40,915 nucleotides of DNA from Micromonospora sp. HK10 (GTDB taxonomy: Bacteria > Actinomycetota > Actinomycetes > Mycobacteriales > Micromonosporaceae), in NCBI RefSeq assembly GCF_000982955.1, contig NZ_KQ058816.1, positions 1-40,915 on the forward strand. Reading direction: 5' to 3'. A model generated the notes under the pieces. That model saw nothing but the letters and a program-made list of their open reading frames with translations, searched no databases and was not told where the DNA came from. Positions 1 through 7,726 of the stretch are shown piece after piece. Both the position numbers and the translations under genes were made by a program. Within the stretch, counting starts at the first letter, position 1. Each line of letters opens with the position of its first letter.

Positions 1-93
1 CTCCCCGTCGTCGGCGACGCCGCCCACCTCGGTGGCGGCTTCGACGGCGGGGGCGGCTTCGACGGCGGGAGCGGGGGCGGGGACTCCTACTGA
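1..93 (+). CDS. 3' end of a Gly-rich-tailed protein (partial)
   Basis: The first 30 codons read openly in frame 1 and end in TGA at 91-93. They encode a tail with Phe-Asp-Gly repeats and long glycine runs, ending Gly-Asp-Ser-Tyr. Gly-rich tails of this kind are typical of actinobacterial membrane proteins such as TPM-domain or TIGR04222 proteins, but the body of the gene lies outside the window, so no function is assigned. Its stop overlaps the stop of the convergent short-chain dehydrogenase by 7 nt, which fits a real gene end. Confidence 0.55.
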   Translation, partial: LPVVGDAAHLGGGFDGGGGFDGGSGGGDSY

Positions 94-887
94 CCGGCGG
101 CGCGCAGTTTGCGGACCAGCTTGCGCAGGCCGGCCTGCCAGCCGTCGGGGTCCTCGGCCCGGCGGCGCGCGTACCCGGCGACCTCCGGGTGGGGCAGGAT
201 GAGGAAACGCTCCTCGGCGAGCCCGGCGACGGTGGCCTCGGCCACCTGGTCGGGGGTGAGCACCGCGCCGGAGGCGGCGATCACCCGGGCGCCCAGCTGC
301 CCGGCGGCGAGGCCGTCGGCGAGCATCGGGGTGTCCACGCCCTGCGGGCAGAGCGCGCTGACCTTGATGCCGGCGTCCCGGTAGGTGATGGCGAGCCATT
401 CGGCGAAGCCGACGGCGGCGTGCTTGGTCGCGGTGTACGGGGCGTCGCCCACGGCGGTCAGTACGCCCGCCGCCGAGCAGGTGAAGAGCAGGTAGCCCTG
501 GCCGCGCCGGAGCATCGCCGGCAGCACGGCCCGGGCCGTGTGCACGTGGGCCAGCACGTTCACCTGCCAGGCCCGTTCCCAGTCGGCGTCGGGGGCGTCC
601 ACTCCCCCGCCGGTGGCCACGCCGGCGTTGGCGCAGAACAGGTCGATCCGCCCGTGCCGCCGCTCGGTCTCCTCGACCAGGGCGCGCACCTGCGCGCCGT
701 CGGTGACGTCCAGCGCGACGCCGTGCGCGACCGGGCCGATCCGCTCGGCCGCGGCGCGTGCCGCGTCGGCGTCCAGGTCGGCCAGGACGACGGCGGCGGC
801 GCCCTCGGCCGCGAACCGGCGGCCCAGCGCCGAGCCGATGCCGCCGGCCCCGCCGGTGATCACCACGACCCGGTCGGTGAGGTTCAC
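87..887 (-). CDS. SDR family NAD(P)-dependent oxidoreductase
   Basis: A 266-aa classical short-chain dehydrogenase/reductase, the usual family length. The N-terminal Rossmann motif TGGAGGIG is at residues 11-18, the NAG motif at about 87-89, and the catalytic Ser138, Tyr151 and Lys155 (YxxxK) are all present, so it should be an active cytoplasmic oxidoreductase acting on an alcohol or ketone; the substrate cannot be read from sequence. The start is the GTG at 887, which has AGGGGAG just upstream and forms a GTGA overlap with the stop of the upstream LLM oxidoreductase, indicating translational coupling. The open frame continues far upstream, but that part is a shadow of the LLM gene. Confidence 0.9.
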   Translation of the reverse strand: MNLTDRVVVITGGAGGIGSALGRRFAAEGAAAVVLADLDADAARAAAERIGPVAHGVALDVTDGAQVRALVEETERRHGRIDLFCANAGVATGGGVDAPDADWERAWQVNVLAHVHTARAVLPAMLRRGQGYLLFTCSAAGVLTAVGDAPYTATKHAAVGFAEWLAITYRDAGIKVSALCPQGVDTPMLADGLAAGQLGARVIAASGAVLTPDQVAEATVAGLAEERFLILPHPEVAGYARRRAEDPDGWQAGLRKLVRKLRAAGQ

Positions 888-1870
888 CTCGACTCCCCTG
901 CGGCGCCGGTGCGCGGCCCGAGCCGGGGCAGCAGCGCCGACAGCGCCGCCGCCCCGCCGGCGGTCAGCTCCGGGGTGGGCAGCACCGCCAGCACCGGCAC
1001 GTCCACCCCGTGCTCGGCGTACCGGCGGACCTGCGCGGCGCAGTCCTCGGGCGTGCCGTGCAGCACCAGCGCGTCGACCACCTCGTCCGGTACGGCCGCG
1101 GCGGCGCCCCGCCGGTCCCCGGCCGCCCATTTCTCCCACATCGGGTCGAGCTGGGTGCGGCCGAGCCAGCGGTGGAAGGCCGCGTACGCCGGCACGGTCA
1201 GGTAGCCGGTGATCAGCCGACGGCCCAGCGCCCGGGCGTGCTCGGCGTCCTCGGTCGGGCAGACGAAGATCCGCGCGGCGACCTCGAATCCGGGTCGGCG
1301 CTCGCCCAGCTCGGCGAGGGCGGTCGGCACGTCGTCGGCGGCGAGCCAGTTGAGGATCACTCCGTCGGCCTCGGCGGCGGCGAGCCGCAGCATGCCGGGG
1401 CGCAGCGCGGCCACCAGCACCGGCGGGGGCACGGCCGGCGGGCGTTCCAGGGTGAACCGGCGGACGGTGAAGGTGTCGTACACCTCGTCGACGGTCTCGC
1501 CGCGCAGCGCGGCGCGCAGGAAGCGCAGCACGTCGCGGGTCCGCTTGAACGGCTCGTCGAAGCGGACCGCGTTCCAGTCGCGGACCAGCACGGGCGAGGA
1601 GGCACCGATGCCGAGCGCGAAGCGCCCCGGCGCGGCCTCGGCGAGGGCGGCCGCGCTCATCGCGAGCAGCCCCGGGCCCCGGGTGAAGACCGGGGCGATG
1701 GCCGTGCCGAGGCGCAGCCGGGGCTGCCAGGCCGCGGCGAGCGCCAGCGGGGTGAACGCGTCGGCGCCGGCGACCTCCGAGGACCACACGTCGGTGAAGC
1801 CGGCCCGGTCCAGGGCCGCGTAGACGGCGGCGTGGTCGGCGAGCGGGATGCCGCTCAGCGGTACGGTCAT
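884..1870 (-). CDS. LLM class F420-dependent oxidoreductase
   Basis: A 328-aa luciferase-like monooxygenase-fold protein. The N-terminal strand followed by 'DVWSSEVAGADAFTPLALAAAW', the 'LRLGTAIAPVFTRGP' segment and 'FALGIGASSPVLV' are characteristic of the LLM/F420 family, in which reduced or oxidised F420 carries the hydride. Actinomycetes have dozens of paralogues, so the substrate is unknown. The start is taken as ATG 1870; an upstream in-frame ATG would add 18 poorly conserved residues. It is the first gene of a two-gene operon with the SDR enzyme (4-nt overlap), suggesting two redox steps on one substrate. It is divergent from the LtrA gene. Confidence 0.88.
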   Translation of the reverse strand: MTVPLSGIPLADHAAVYAALDRAGFTDVWSSEVAGADAFTPLALAAAWQPRLRLGTAIAPVFTRGPGLLAMSAAALAEAAPGRFALGIGASSPVLVRDWNAVRFDEPFKRTRDVLRFLRAALRGETVDEVYDTFTVRRFTLERPPAVPPPVLVAALRPGMLRLAAAEADGVILNWLAADDVPTALAELGERRPGFEVAARIFVCPTEDAEHARALGRRLITGYLTVPAYAAFHRWLGRTQLDPMWEKWAAGDRRGAAAAVPDEVVDALVLHGTPEDCAAQVRRYAEHGVDVPVLAVLPTPELTAGGAAALSALLPRLGPRTGAAGESR

Positions 1871-1975
1871 GCCCCATCGATTCGTCACCGGTCGATCGTG
1901 CCCGGTCACGGCCGACCCGAGCAAGATCCGGATCGGGTCGATCCGGAGGATAAGCGCCCGATAAATCCGGAAAGA

Positions 1976-3232
1976 GTGCTACGACTGCCAGGTGAAGTGC
2001 ACCCGGGTCGGGCGGCGGCGGTGAGGACTCCGGAACCGGCCGTCCTGGCCGGGCCCGAGCAGGGCCCGAACCGGGCCACGTTCCTGGAGCTCTTCTTCGA
2101 CCTGGTGTTCGTCTTCGCGCTGACCCGGATCTCCGCGCGCGCGTTCGAGGACCTCGCGCTGGAAGGGGGCAAGACCGGCTGGACGGCGCTGACCGGCGGC
2201 GGCAAGACGCTGCTGCTCCTGCTCGCGCTCTGGTCGGTCTGGCAGGGCACCGCGTGGACCACCAGCCGGTACGACCCGTACCACATCTGGCTGCAGGTCA
2301 TCGTCATCACGGCCCTGGTGGGCAGCATGGTGATGGGGGTGGCCATCCCCCGCGCCTTCAGCTCCGCCGGGCTGGCCTTCGCCGTCGCGTACGTGGTGGT
2401 GCAGGTGAGCCGGCCGGGCATCCTGTTGCTCACGCTGCGCCGGCTGCGGCACCGCCGGCTCAAGCTACGCATGCTGATCATCTTCGGCACGACCGGGGTG
2501 CTCTGGCTGGTCGGCGCGCTGCTGCCCACCACGGCCCGGGTGACGCTCTGGACGCTGGCGCTGCTGCTGCAGTATCTGGGGGCCCGGTTCGGCTGGCCGG
2601 TGCCCGGGCTGGGCCGGTCGACCGTCTCGCGCTGGGACATCCACGGCGAGCACCTGGCCGAGCGCTACCAGCAGTTCTTCCTGGTGGCGCTCGGCGAGAC
2701 GATCCTCATCGCCGGGGTGTCGTACAGCCGGGACGCGGCCAGCGTGCCCCGGACCGCCGCGTTCGCCGCGGCGCTGCTCACCTCCGTGCTGCTGTGGCGG
2801 ATCTACGTGCAGCGGGCCGGGCAGATCCTCGGCGAGGCGGTCACCCGGGCGGCGCACCCGGCCACCATCGGCCGGTCCGCCGCCGACACCCACCTGGTGA
2901 TGGTGATCGGGGTGGTGTCCACCGCGATCGGCTACGAGCTGGTCAACGAACACCCCACCGGACACAACCAGGTCGGCTGGCTCGCCATGATCCTCGGCGG
3001 TCCGGCGCTGTTCCTGGCCGGCCGGGCCCGCTTCGAGTACGAGGTGTTCGGCCGGGTGTCCCGGTCCCGGTGGATCGCGATCCTCGTCCTGGTGGTGATC
3101 GCGCCGGTGCTGCGCCCCGGCCCGCCGCTGGTCGCGGCGGTGGCCGCTCCCCTGGTGCTGCTCGCGGTGGCGGTGGCCGACGCCCGGCGCGCCCAGGGCC
3201 ACCCACCCGAACCGGCCGCCCCACCGTTCTGA
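1976..3232 (+). CDS. ltrA: Low temperature requirement protein A (LtrA) family membrane protein
   Basis: About 418 aa with the LtrA hallmark 'ATFLELFFDLVFVFAL' near the N-terminus and eight or more hydrophobic helices, so an integral inner-membrane protein. The family was named from a Listeria mutant unable to grow at low temperature; the biochemical role is unknown. The conserved 'HLAERYQQFFLVALGETIL' segment is present in mid protein. The start is uncertain: GTG at 1976 (after GGAAAGA), 1997 and 2021 are in frame, and conservation begins only at about residue 25. It ends 23 nt before the DUF1028 gene, which seems to have its own promoter. Confidence 0.85.
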   Translation: MLRLPGEVHPGRAAAVRTPEPAVLAGPEQGPNRATFLELFFDLVFVFALTRISARAFEDLALEGGKTGWTALTGGGKTLLLLLALWSVWQGTAWTTSRYDPYHIWLQVIVITALVGSMVMGVAIPRAFSSAGLAFAVAYVVVQVSRPGILLLTLRRLRHRRLKLRMLIIFGTTGVLWLVGALLPTTARVTLWTLALLLQYLGARFGWPVPGLGRSTVSRWDIHGEHLAERYQQFFLVALGETILIAGVSYSRDAASVPRTAAFAAALLTSVLLWRIYVQRAGQILGEAVTRAAHPATIGRSAADTHLVMVIGVVSTAIGYELVNEHPTGHNQVGWLAMILGGPALFLAGRARFEYEVFGRVSRSRWIAILVLVVIAPVLRPGPPLVAAVAAPLVLLAVAVADARRAQGHPPEPAAPPF

Positions 3233-3243
3233 CCCGGCGGCGA

Positions 3244-3249
3244 TACCAT
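3244..3249 (+). promoter_or_regulatory. -10 box of a leaderless start (DUF1028 gene)
   Basis: TACCAT matches the actinobacterial TANNNT -10 consensus and ends 6 nt before the GTG at 3256. No SD sequence lies in between, so the transcript probably begins at the start codon. Confidence 0.5.
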
Positions 3250-3255
3250 CCGCGG

Positions 3256-4107
3256 GTGACCTTCTCGATCGTCGCCCGCTCGGCCGACGGACTCGTGCAC
3301 GGCGTCGCCGTGGCCAGCAAGTTCCTCGCCGCCGGGGCACTGGTCCCGGCCGCCGCGGCGCAGGTGGGCGCGGTGGCCTCCCAGGCCCACGCCAACCTGG
3401 CGTACCGGGCGCAGGGGCTGGCCCTGCTGCGCACCGGCGTCGCGGCGGCCGACGTGGTGGCCGGCCTGGTCGCCGCCGACCCCGGCCGCGACGACCGGCA
3501 GCTCGGCGTGGTCGGCACGACCGGCGACGGGGCCACCTGGACGGGTCCGCGCTGCCACCCGTGGGCCGGCGGCCAGTCCGGCGACGGCTGGGCGGCGCAG
3601 GGCAACATCCTGACCGGGCCGGAGGTCGTCGACGCGCTCCGCGACGCCTGGCTGGCCGGCACCGAACTGCCCTTCCCGCAGCGGCTGCTGGCCGCGCTGG
3701 CCGCCGGTGACCGGGCCGGCGGCGACCGGCGCGGCCGGCAGAGCGCCGCGCTGCTCGTGGTGCGGCGCGGCGGCGGCTACGGCGGCACCGGCGACGAGCT
3801 GGTCGACCTGCGGGTCGACGACCACCGGGATCCGGTCGCCGAGCTGGGTCGGCTGCTCGACATCCATCAGCTGCTCTTCGGCGAGCAGGACCCGGCCACC
3901 CTGCTCCCGCTCACCGGCCCGGTCGCCGAGGAGGTGTCCGCGCTGCTGGCCGCCGCCGGGCACCCGGTCGGCGCGCCCGGACTGGACGACGCGCTCGCCT
4001 CCTGGGGCGGCGTGGAGAACCTGGAGGAGCGGATCCTTCCCGGCCGGATCGACCCGGTCGTCCTGGACCACCTACGCCGCGTCGCCGCGCAGGCCAGCGC
4101 CGCCTGA
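3256..4107 (+). CDS. DUF1028 domain-containing protein (Ntn-hydrolase fold)
   Basis: A 283-aa protein beginning TFSIVARSADG, the conserved N-terminus of DUF1028, followed by 'HGVAVASKFLAAGALVPAAAA' and 'GNILTGPEVV'. The family has an Ntn-hydrolase (proteasome-like) fold in which the residue exposed after removal of the initiator could be the nucleophile; here that residue would be Thr2. The substrate is unknown, with peptidase or amidohydrolase roles proposed. The C-terminal third (about 200-283) carries a peptidoglycan-binding-like segment seen in some members. Translation appears leaderless. It is convergent with the MDMPI-fold gene. Confidence 0.85.
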   Translation: MTFSIVARSADGLVHGVAVASKFLAAGALVPAAAAQVGAVASQAHANLAYRAQGLALLRTGVAAADVVAGLVAADPGRDDRQLGVVGTTGDGATWTGPRCHPWAGGQSGDGWAAQGNILTGPEVVDALRDAWLAGTELPFPQRLLAALAAGDRAGGDRRGRQSAALLVVRRGGGYGGTGDELVDLRVDDHRDPVAELGRLLDIHQLLFGEQDPATLLPLTGPVAEEVSALLAAAGHPVGAPGLDDALASWGGVENLEERILPGRIDPVVLDHLRRVAAQASAA

Positions 4108-4112
4108 CCGCC

Positions 4113-4201
4113 GGCGGCCAGCCGCGCCGCGGGCCGTTCCGCCGGACCAGCGGCGGCCAGCCGTGCTCCGGGCCGCCCGGCTGACGGGCGGCCGTCAGCC
4201 G
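4113..4201. repeat. Three imperfect tandem copies before a terminator
   Basis: The 12-mer GGCGGCCAGCCG occurs at 4113-4124 and 4152-4163, and with a 3-nt insertion (GGCGGCCGTCAGCCG) at 4187-4201, a spacing of 39 and 35 nt. The last copy is part of the terminator hairpin. Confidence 0.55.
4178..4201. terminator. Bidirectional hairpin terminator
   Basis: CGGCTGACGG and CCGTCAGCCG form a perfect 10-bp stem with a 4-nt loop. It lies between convergent genes and includes the TGA of the minus-strand gene. There is no T-run, as is usual in high-GC actinomycetes. Confidence 0.65.
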
Positions 4202-4905
4202 CCGAAGGACAGCCAGCGGACGCCGGACCGGTCGACCAGCGCCCGCTCCCGGTCGGTGAGCGCCGACCGGCCGGTGGCCTTGCGGACCAGGGTGAGCGCG
4301 TCCCAGCCGAGCCCGTCGGGGAGCGCCCGGCCGGGCCGGGTCGGTGCGCCGCCGCGCGGCGCCGGCGAGCCGCCGGTGAGTAGGTCCGCCACGACCGCCG
4401 CGGCGGTGGGAGTCAGCCAGGGCGGCCGGCCCAGCGCGTCGGCCAGGTCCAGGCCGTGCACCGCGACCTCCACCACCCGGGTACGCAGGAACTCGGTGAG
4501 CGTCATCGCGTCGCCGTGCCGGGTCCGCACCAGCCGCCCCGGCGGCTGCCCGGCGACGGCCGCGTCGGTGGCCCGCCAGGCCCGCGCGAAACCCGCCGCC
4601 ACCTCCGGTACGCCGGGCAGCGCGTGCGCCTCCCGCCGGGCGCCGTCGATCCGGTCCCGGTCGACCTCCGGGGCGAACTTGGCCGCCCCGAAGTAGCCGG
4701 AGGCGTCCACCTCCGCCCGCTCGGGGGCCGGCGCGGCGAGCATGTCCACCAGCCGGCCGGCGCCGGTGCGTACGTGCGCGAGCAGGTCCCGCACCGTCCA
4801 CGGCGGGCAGGGCGTGGGCCGGTCGAGGTCCCCGTCGGCCAGGCCGCCCAGCACCTCCTCAAGCCGTCCGCACTCGTCCCGGAACGCCGCGCGCACCGTG
4901 TCCAT
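4195..4905 (-). CDS. Maleylpyruvate isomerase family mycothiol-dependent enzyme (DinB-like fold)
   Basis: A 236-aa protein with the MDMPI_N four-helix domain: 'TPCPPWTVRDLLAHV' at about residues 31-45 carries the conserved His of the metal site, and 'VVEVAVHGLDLADALG' near 150 carries the second His. Family members bind a divalent metal and use mycothiol, the actinobacterial thiol, for isomerase or S-transferase reactions; most, including this one, have no assigned substrate. Start ATG 4905 is preceded by GGGGAGGA at good spacing; a longer open frame (to 4950) lacks such support. Single gene, divergent from the PEBP gene. Confidence 0.85.
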   Translation of the reverse strand: MDTVRAAFRDECGRLEEVLGGLADGDLDRPTPCPPWTVRDLLAHVRTGAGRLVDMLAAPAPERAEVDASGYFGAAKFAPEVDRDRIDGARREAHALPGVPEVAAGFARAWRATDAAVAGQPPGRLVRTRHGDAMTLTEFLRTRVVEVAVHGLDLADALGRPPWLTPTAAAVVADLLTGGSPAPRGGAPTRPGRALPDGLGWDALTLVRKATGRSALTDRERALVDRSGVRWLSFGG

Positions 4906-5009
4906 GCCGTCCTCCCCGTCCGGTCCGTACCCGGCCGCCCAGCCTGCCACCGCCGTTTCGTCGCCGGGCGGCCGGGTACGCGCCGGGCGACGAGGAGAGG
5001 GGGCGCCGA

Positions 5010-5462
5010 ATGGCCGGCATCATGCTGCGCAGCACCGCGTTCACCGACCACGACCTGCTGCCCGGGCGGTTCGCCAAGGACGGCGGGAACGTCTCGCCGC
5101 CGTTGCAGTGGGCGGACGTGCCGGACGCCGCGGAGGAACTGGTCCTGCTCGTCGAGGATCCGGACGCCGGCAAGGAGCCGTTCCTGCACTGGCTGGTCAC
5201 CGGGATCGCCCCGGAGTCCGGCGAGGTGCCCGAGGGCGGGGTGCCGCCCGGGGGCCAGGAGTGGCCGAACAGCTTCGGGGAGACCGGGTGGAGCGGGCCG
5301 CTGCCGCCGCAGGGCGAGGACCCGCACCGCTACTTCTTCCGCCTCTACGCGCTGAACCGGCCGCTGGAACTGCCCGGCGCACCCAGGGCGACCGACGTGC
5401 ACCAGGCGCTGAAGGGCCGGGAGATCGCCAGCGGCACCACGGTGGGCACCTACTACCGGTGA
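5010..5462 (+). CDS. YbhB/YbcL family Raf kinase inhibitor-like protein (PEBP)
   Basis: A 150-aa phosphatidylethanolamine-binding-protein fold. The signature 'LLVEDPDAGKEPFLHWLV' supplies the DPD and HW residues that line the anion-binding pocket, and 'NVSPPLQW' occurs early. Bacterial members are cytoplasmic or periplasmic small-ligand binders of unclear role; no signal peptide is visible here. Start ATG 5010 follows AGGAGAGGGGG. Its stop is only 6 nt from the stop of the convergent PAP2 gene, leaving no room for a separate terminator. Confidence 0.9.
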   Translation: MAGIMLRSTAFTDHDLLPGRFAKDGGNVSPPLQWADVPDAAEELVLLVEDPDAGKEPFLHWLVTGIAPESGEVPEGGVPPGGQEWPNSFGETGWSGPLPPQGEDPHRYFFRLYALNRPLELPGAPRATDVHQALKGREIASGTTVGTYYR

Positions 5463-5468
5463 CCGGCG

Positions 5469-6350
5469 TCAGCCCTTGTAGCGGGGCACCAGCCGGTGCA
5501 CCACCGCGAGGACCAGCGCGGCCACCAGCGCCATCGTGCCGGCGATGCCGGCCGCGCTGCCCGCGTACCCGATGAAGAGCGGACGGCGGCCCAGCTCGGC
5601 GGCGGGAGTGCCGGAGTACGCGGTGAGCCAGGCGAGGGCGAGCCCGCAGGCGGCCAGCGCGAGCACGCCGACCAGGCCGAGCAGCGCGGCGGCCAGCCGG
5701 TGCGCGTCGGCCGGGGAGATCTCGGCCCGGTCCCGCTGGAAGAACAGCAGCACCAGGCCGCCCACCGCCGCCCAGCCGCCGACCAGGAGGAACGCGGCGA
5801 CCGCGTCGCTGGGCCGGTGCCAGCCGGCGGAGAGGGTGGCCACGCCGGCGGCGGCCGCGTACCCGGCGCCGAGGAACGCGCCGAGCACCCGCACCTTCGG
5901 CGGCAGCACCAGGATGAGCGCGATCGCCACCGAGGCGGCGACCGCCGTGTGCCCGCTGGGCAGGCTGTTGCCGGCCACCGCGCGCTCCGGGTCGATGCCG
6001 AAGTCGGGGCGGACCAGGTAGTGCTTGAGCAGTTGGGTGCTCACGTTCGCCCCGGCGATCAGCAGGGTGGCGGTGACCGCGAGCGTCTTGCGGCCCCGGA
6101 TCAGCGCGATGAAGCCGATCACCGCGGTCGCCACCAGCAGCGACACCACCGACATGGCGTTGAGGAGGCTGTCCACCGGGCCGTCGATGCGGTCCTGGCC
6201 GATCCGGTTGCCGGTCAACGCCACCGTGTCCAGCCACTGGCCGGTGCGGGTGTGCACGGCGAAGCGCCACACCAGCAGCAACGCGGTCGCCTGGACCAGT
6301 GCCAGCAGGACCAGCCAGACCGCCGTCCAACCCCTCGCCGTCTCGCGCAC
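5469..6350 (-). CDS. PAP2 family phosphatase (membrane lipid-phosphate phosphatase)
   Basis: About 293 aa with six predicted membrane helices. The PAP2 catalytic blocks are visible: 'KHYLVRP' (block 1, shorter than the usual K-x6-RP), 'PSGHTAV' (block 2, with the His acid) and 'GWHRPSD' (block 3, His nucleophile and Asp). The Ser-Arg pair usually found six to seven residues before the block 3 His is replaced by Ala-Thr, a variant I believe is common in actinobacteria. The role is probably dephosphorylation of undecaprenyl, phosphatidate or glycerophospho-lipids. Start chosen at GTG 6350 because TACGGT ends 6 nt upstream (leaderless pattern); GTG 6356 is an alternative. The open frame runs on to 6644 through a GNAT remnant. 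Confidence 0.82.
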   Translation of the reverse strand: MRETARGWTAVWLVLLALVQATALLLVWRFAVHTRTGQWLDTVALTGNRIGQDRIDGPVDSLLNAMSVVSLLVATAVIGFIALIRGRKTLAVTATLLIAGANVSTQLLKHYLVRPDFGIDPERAVAGNSLPSGHTAVAASVAIALILVLPPKVRVLGAFLGAGYAAAAGVATLSAGWHRPSDAVAAFLLVGGWAAVGGLVLLFFQRDRAEISPADAHRLAAALLGLVGVLALAACGLALAWLTAYSGTPAAELGRRPLFIGYAGSAAGIAGTMALVAALVLAVVHRLVPRYKG

Positions 6351-6470
6351 CCGCACACCGTAACGGCCGCTCGGGTCCGCCGCTCGTCGGGCCGCCGTCG
6401 CCGGCCGACCGGTCCTGATCCCATGCTGCTGGGCCGCGTCGCGCCTCCCGGCCGCAGGTGCCTGAGTGGG

Positions 6471-6644
6471 GTTCCGGCGGGCGGCCGGGCGCAGGTGCGG
6501 GCCCGCGGACGGCCGCACGCCGTAGCCGATCTGGCCGAGCTCGTCGTCGAACCGGTGCCGGAGGGCGATCGCCCCCGGGACGTGGCCGCCCTCGACGATC
6601 CACCGGGGCGTCGGAGTCGGCCTGATCACCGAGGACGAGCCCAT
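6471..6644 (-). pseudogene. Remnant of a GNAT family N-acetyltransferase
   Basis: About 58 codons read 'RWIVEGGHVPGAIALRH' then 'GQIGYGVRPSA', which matches the core of GNAT acetyltransferases (strand beta4, LRH, and the '(H)IGYGVRPSARRRG' acetyl-CoA motif A). The Arg/Gly pyrophosphate loop that should follow is destroyed (AGPHLRPAARR), the N-terminal half is missing, and the frame runs without a stop into the PAP2 gene. Third positions are still strongly G/C. Best read as a decayed acetyltransferase fragment between two divergent genes. Confidence 0.5.
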
Positions 6645-6702
6645 ACTCAGCTGGGCTGGGAGTTCTTAGTAGGTTGGGCCGGACCGGTGAAAGGGGATGG
6701 CG

Positions 6703-7386
6703 GTGACCAGTACGCCGGAGCGCGAGCGCCCCTCGCGGGAGGGCACCGAGTCCCTGGCCGACCTGCTGGGCGGCCGGCGCGGCACGGTCGACGCGACCCT
6801 GCCGCCGGTGGCGTTCGCCGTCGGCTGGCTGCTCGCCGGGCTGTGGGGCGGTGTGGTGGCGGCGGTGCTGGCCGCCGCGGCGCTGGCCGGCTGGCGGTTG
6901 CGCCGCGGGGACCGGCCCCGGGCGGTGCTGATCGGTCTGCTCGCCGTCTGCGTGGCCGCGCTGATCGCGCTGCGCACCGGCCGGGCCGCCGACTTCTTCC
7001 TGGTGCAACTGGTCTCCAACGCGGCCAGCGCGCTCGCCTGGGCGGTCAGCATCGTGGTGCGCTGGCCGCTGCTCGGCGTGGTGGTCGGCGCGGCGTTGGG
7101 ACAGCGGACCCGGTGGCGGCGCGACCCCGCCCTGCTGCGCGCGTACGCCCGGGGCAGTTGGGTGTGGGCGGCGACCTACCTGCTGCGGGTGGCGGTGTTC
7201 GTGCCGCTCTGGCTGGGCGGTCAGGTGCTCGCGCTGGTGGTCGCCCGGGTGGCGTTGACCTGGCCGCTGGTCGCCGCCGCGCTGGCGGTGAGCTGGGTGG
7301 TGATCCGCCGTGCGCTGCCGGCCGGACATCCGGGGCTGCGGCACCCGGTGGCACCGTCCGCTGCGGACGCCGCGCCGGACAAGTAG
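6703..7386 (+). CDS. DUF3159 domain-containing membrane protein
   Basis: About 227 aa. An N-terminal cytoplasmic stretch with 'ESLADLLGGRRGTVDATLPPVAF' (the DUF3159 signature) is followed by five or six hydrophobic helices. Function unknown; the family is restricted to actinobacteria. GTG 6703 is preferred over ATG 6697 because AAAGGGG (6690-6696) then has a normal 6-nt spacing; with the ATG the SD would touch the start codon. TAGGTT at about 6669-6674 could be its -10. The gene ends at the edge of a repeat-hairpin array. Confidence 0.8.
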   Translation: MTSTPERERPSREGTESLADLLGGRRGTVDATLPPVAFAVGWLLAGLWGGVVAAVLAAAALAGWRLRRGDRPRAVLIGLLAVCVAALIALRTGRAADFFLVQLVSNAASALAWAVSIVVRWPLLGVVVGAALGQRTRWRRDPALLRAYARGSWVWAATYLLRVAVFVPLWLGGQVLALVVARVALTWPLVAAALAVSWVVIRRALPAGHPGLRHPVAPSAADAAPDK

Positions 7387-7472
7387 GCAGCGGCCGCCAC
7401 GTAGGGAGAGGCCGCAACGGTAAGGAGAGGCGGCAAAGTAAAGAGAGGCCGCCACGGGGGGAGCGGCCTCTC
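7387..7472 (+). repeat. 18-19-nt imperfect tandem repeats ending in a hairpin
   Basis: Beginning directly after the DUF3159 stop, a unit of the form GAGAGGCCGC-ACGGTAA recurs with starts at about 7387 (degenerate), 7406, 7425, 7443 and 7461 (spacings 19, 19, 18, 18). The GAGAGGCCGC core is exact at 7406-7415 and 7443-7452 and has one mismatch at 7425-7434. The last unit turns into the inverted sequence GCGGCCTCTC, so three copies can each pair with the same 3' arm. Confidence 0.7.
7443..7472 (+). terminator. Terminator hairpin of the DUF3159 gene
   Basis: GAGAGGCCGC (7443-7452) and GCGGCCTCTC (7463-7472) form a perfect 10-bp stem with a 10-nt G-rich loop, about 57 nt after the stop codon. 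No T-run follows. Confidence 0.65.
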
Positions 7473-7569
7473 CGATGACGTACGTTACTCCGTTCCCGGC
7501 CGCTGTGTGATCCCGTGACGGGCGGAATTTCGCCACCTTTTTTCGCGGCACGTTCGTCTCCGGACATGA

Positions 7570-7616
7570 GGGTGGGCCGGTCCGTCCGCTGCGTCATCCG
7601 GACGGCCGGCCCACCC
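7570..7616. terminator. Strong hairpin, probable bidirectional terminator
   Basis: A 17-18-nt inverted repeat (GGGTGGGCCGG... against ...CCGGCCCACCC, one bulged base) with a 12-nt loop lies between the ends of two convergent genes. Confidence 0.55.
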
Positions 7617-7682
7617 GGCCTGACCGTGGGAATCAGGCCGTCGGCCGACCGGGCACTCCGTTCCCCCTGTGCCCGGCCGGCC

Positions 7683-7717
7683 TCCGCCACGGGCGCAAGC
7701 CGCCCGCCCGTGGCGGA
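7683..7717 (-). terminator. Terminator hairpin of the GH48 gene
   Basis: TCCGCCACGGGCG and CGCCCGTGGCGGA pair perfectly over 13 bp around a 9-nt loop, starting 9 nt beyond the GH48 stop codon. Confidence 0.75.
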
Positions 7718-7726
7718 AGCGTCACC

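Noticed and set aside
6471..6644. Rhodanese-like motif 'GHVPGAI' in the frame upstream of PAP2
   Set aside because: The neighbouring LRH and IGYGVRPSA segments fit a GNAT acetyltransferase, and no rhodanese Cys loop follows.
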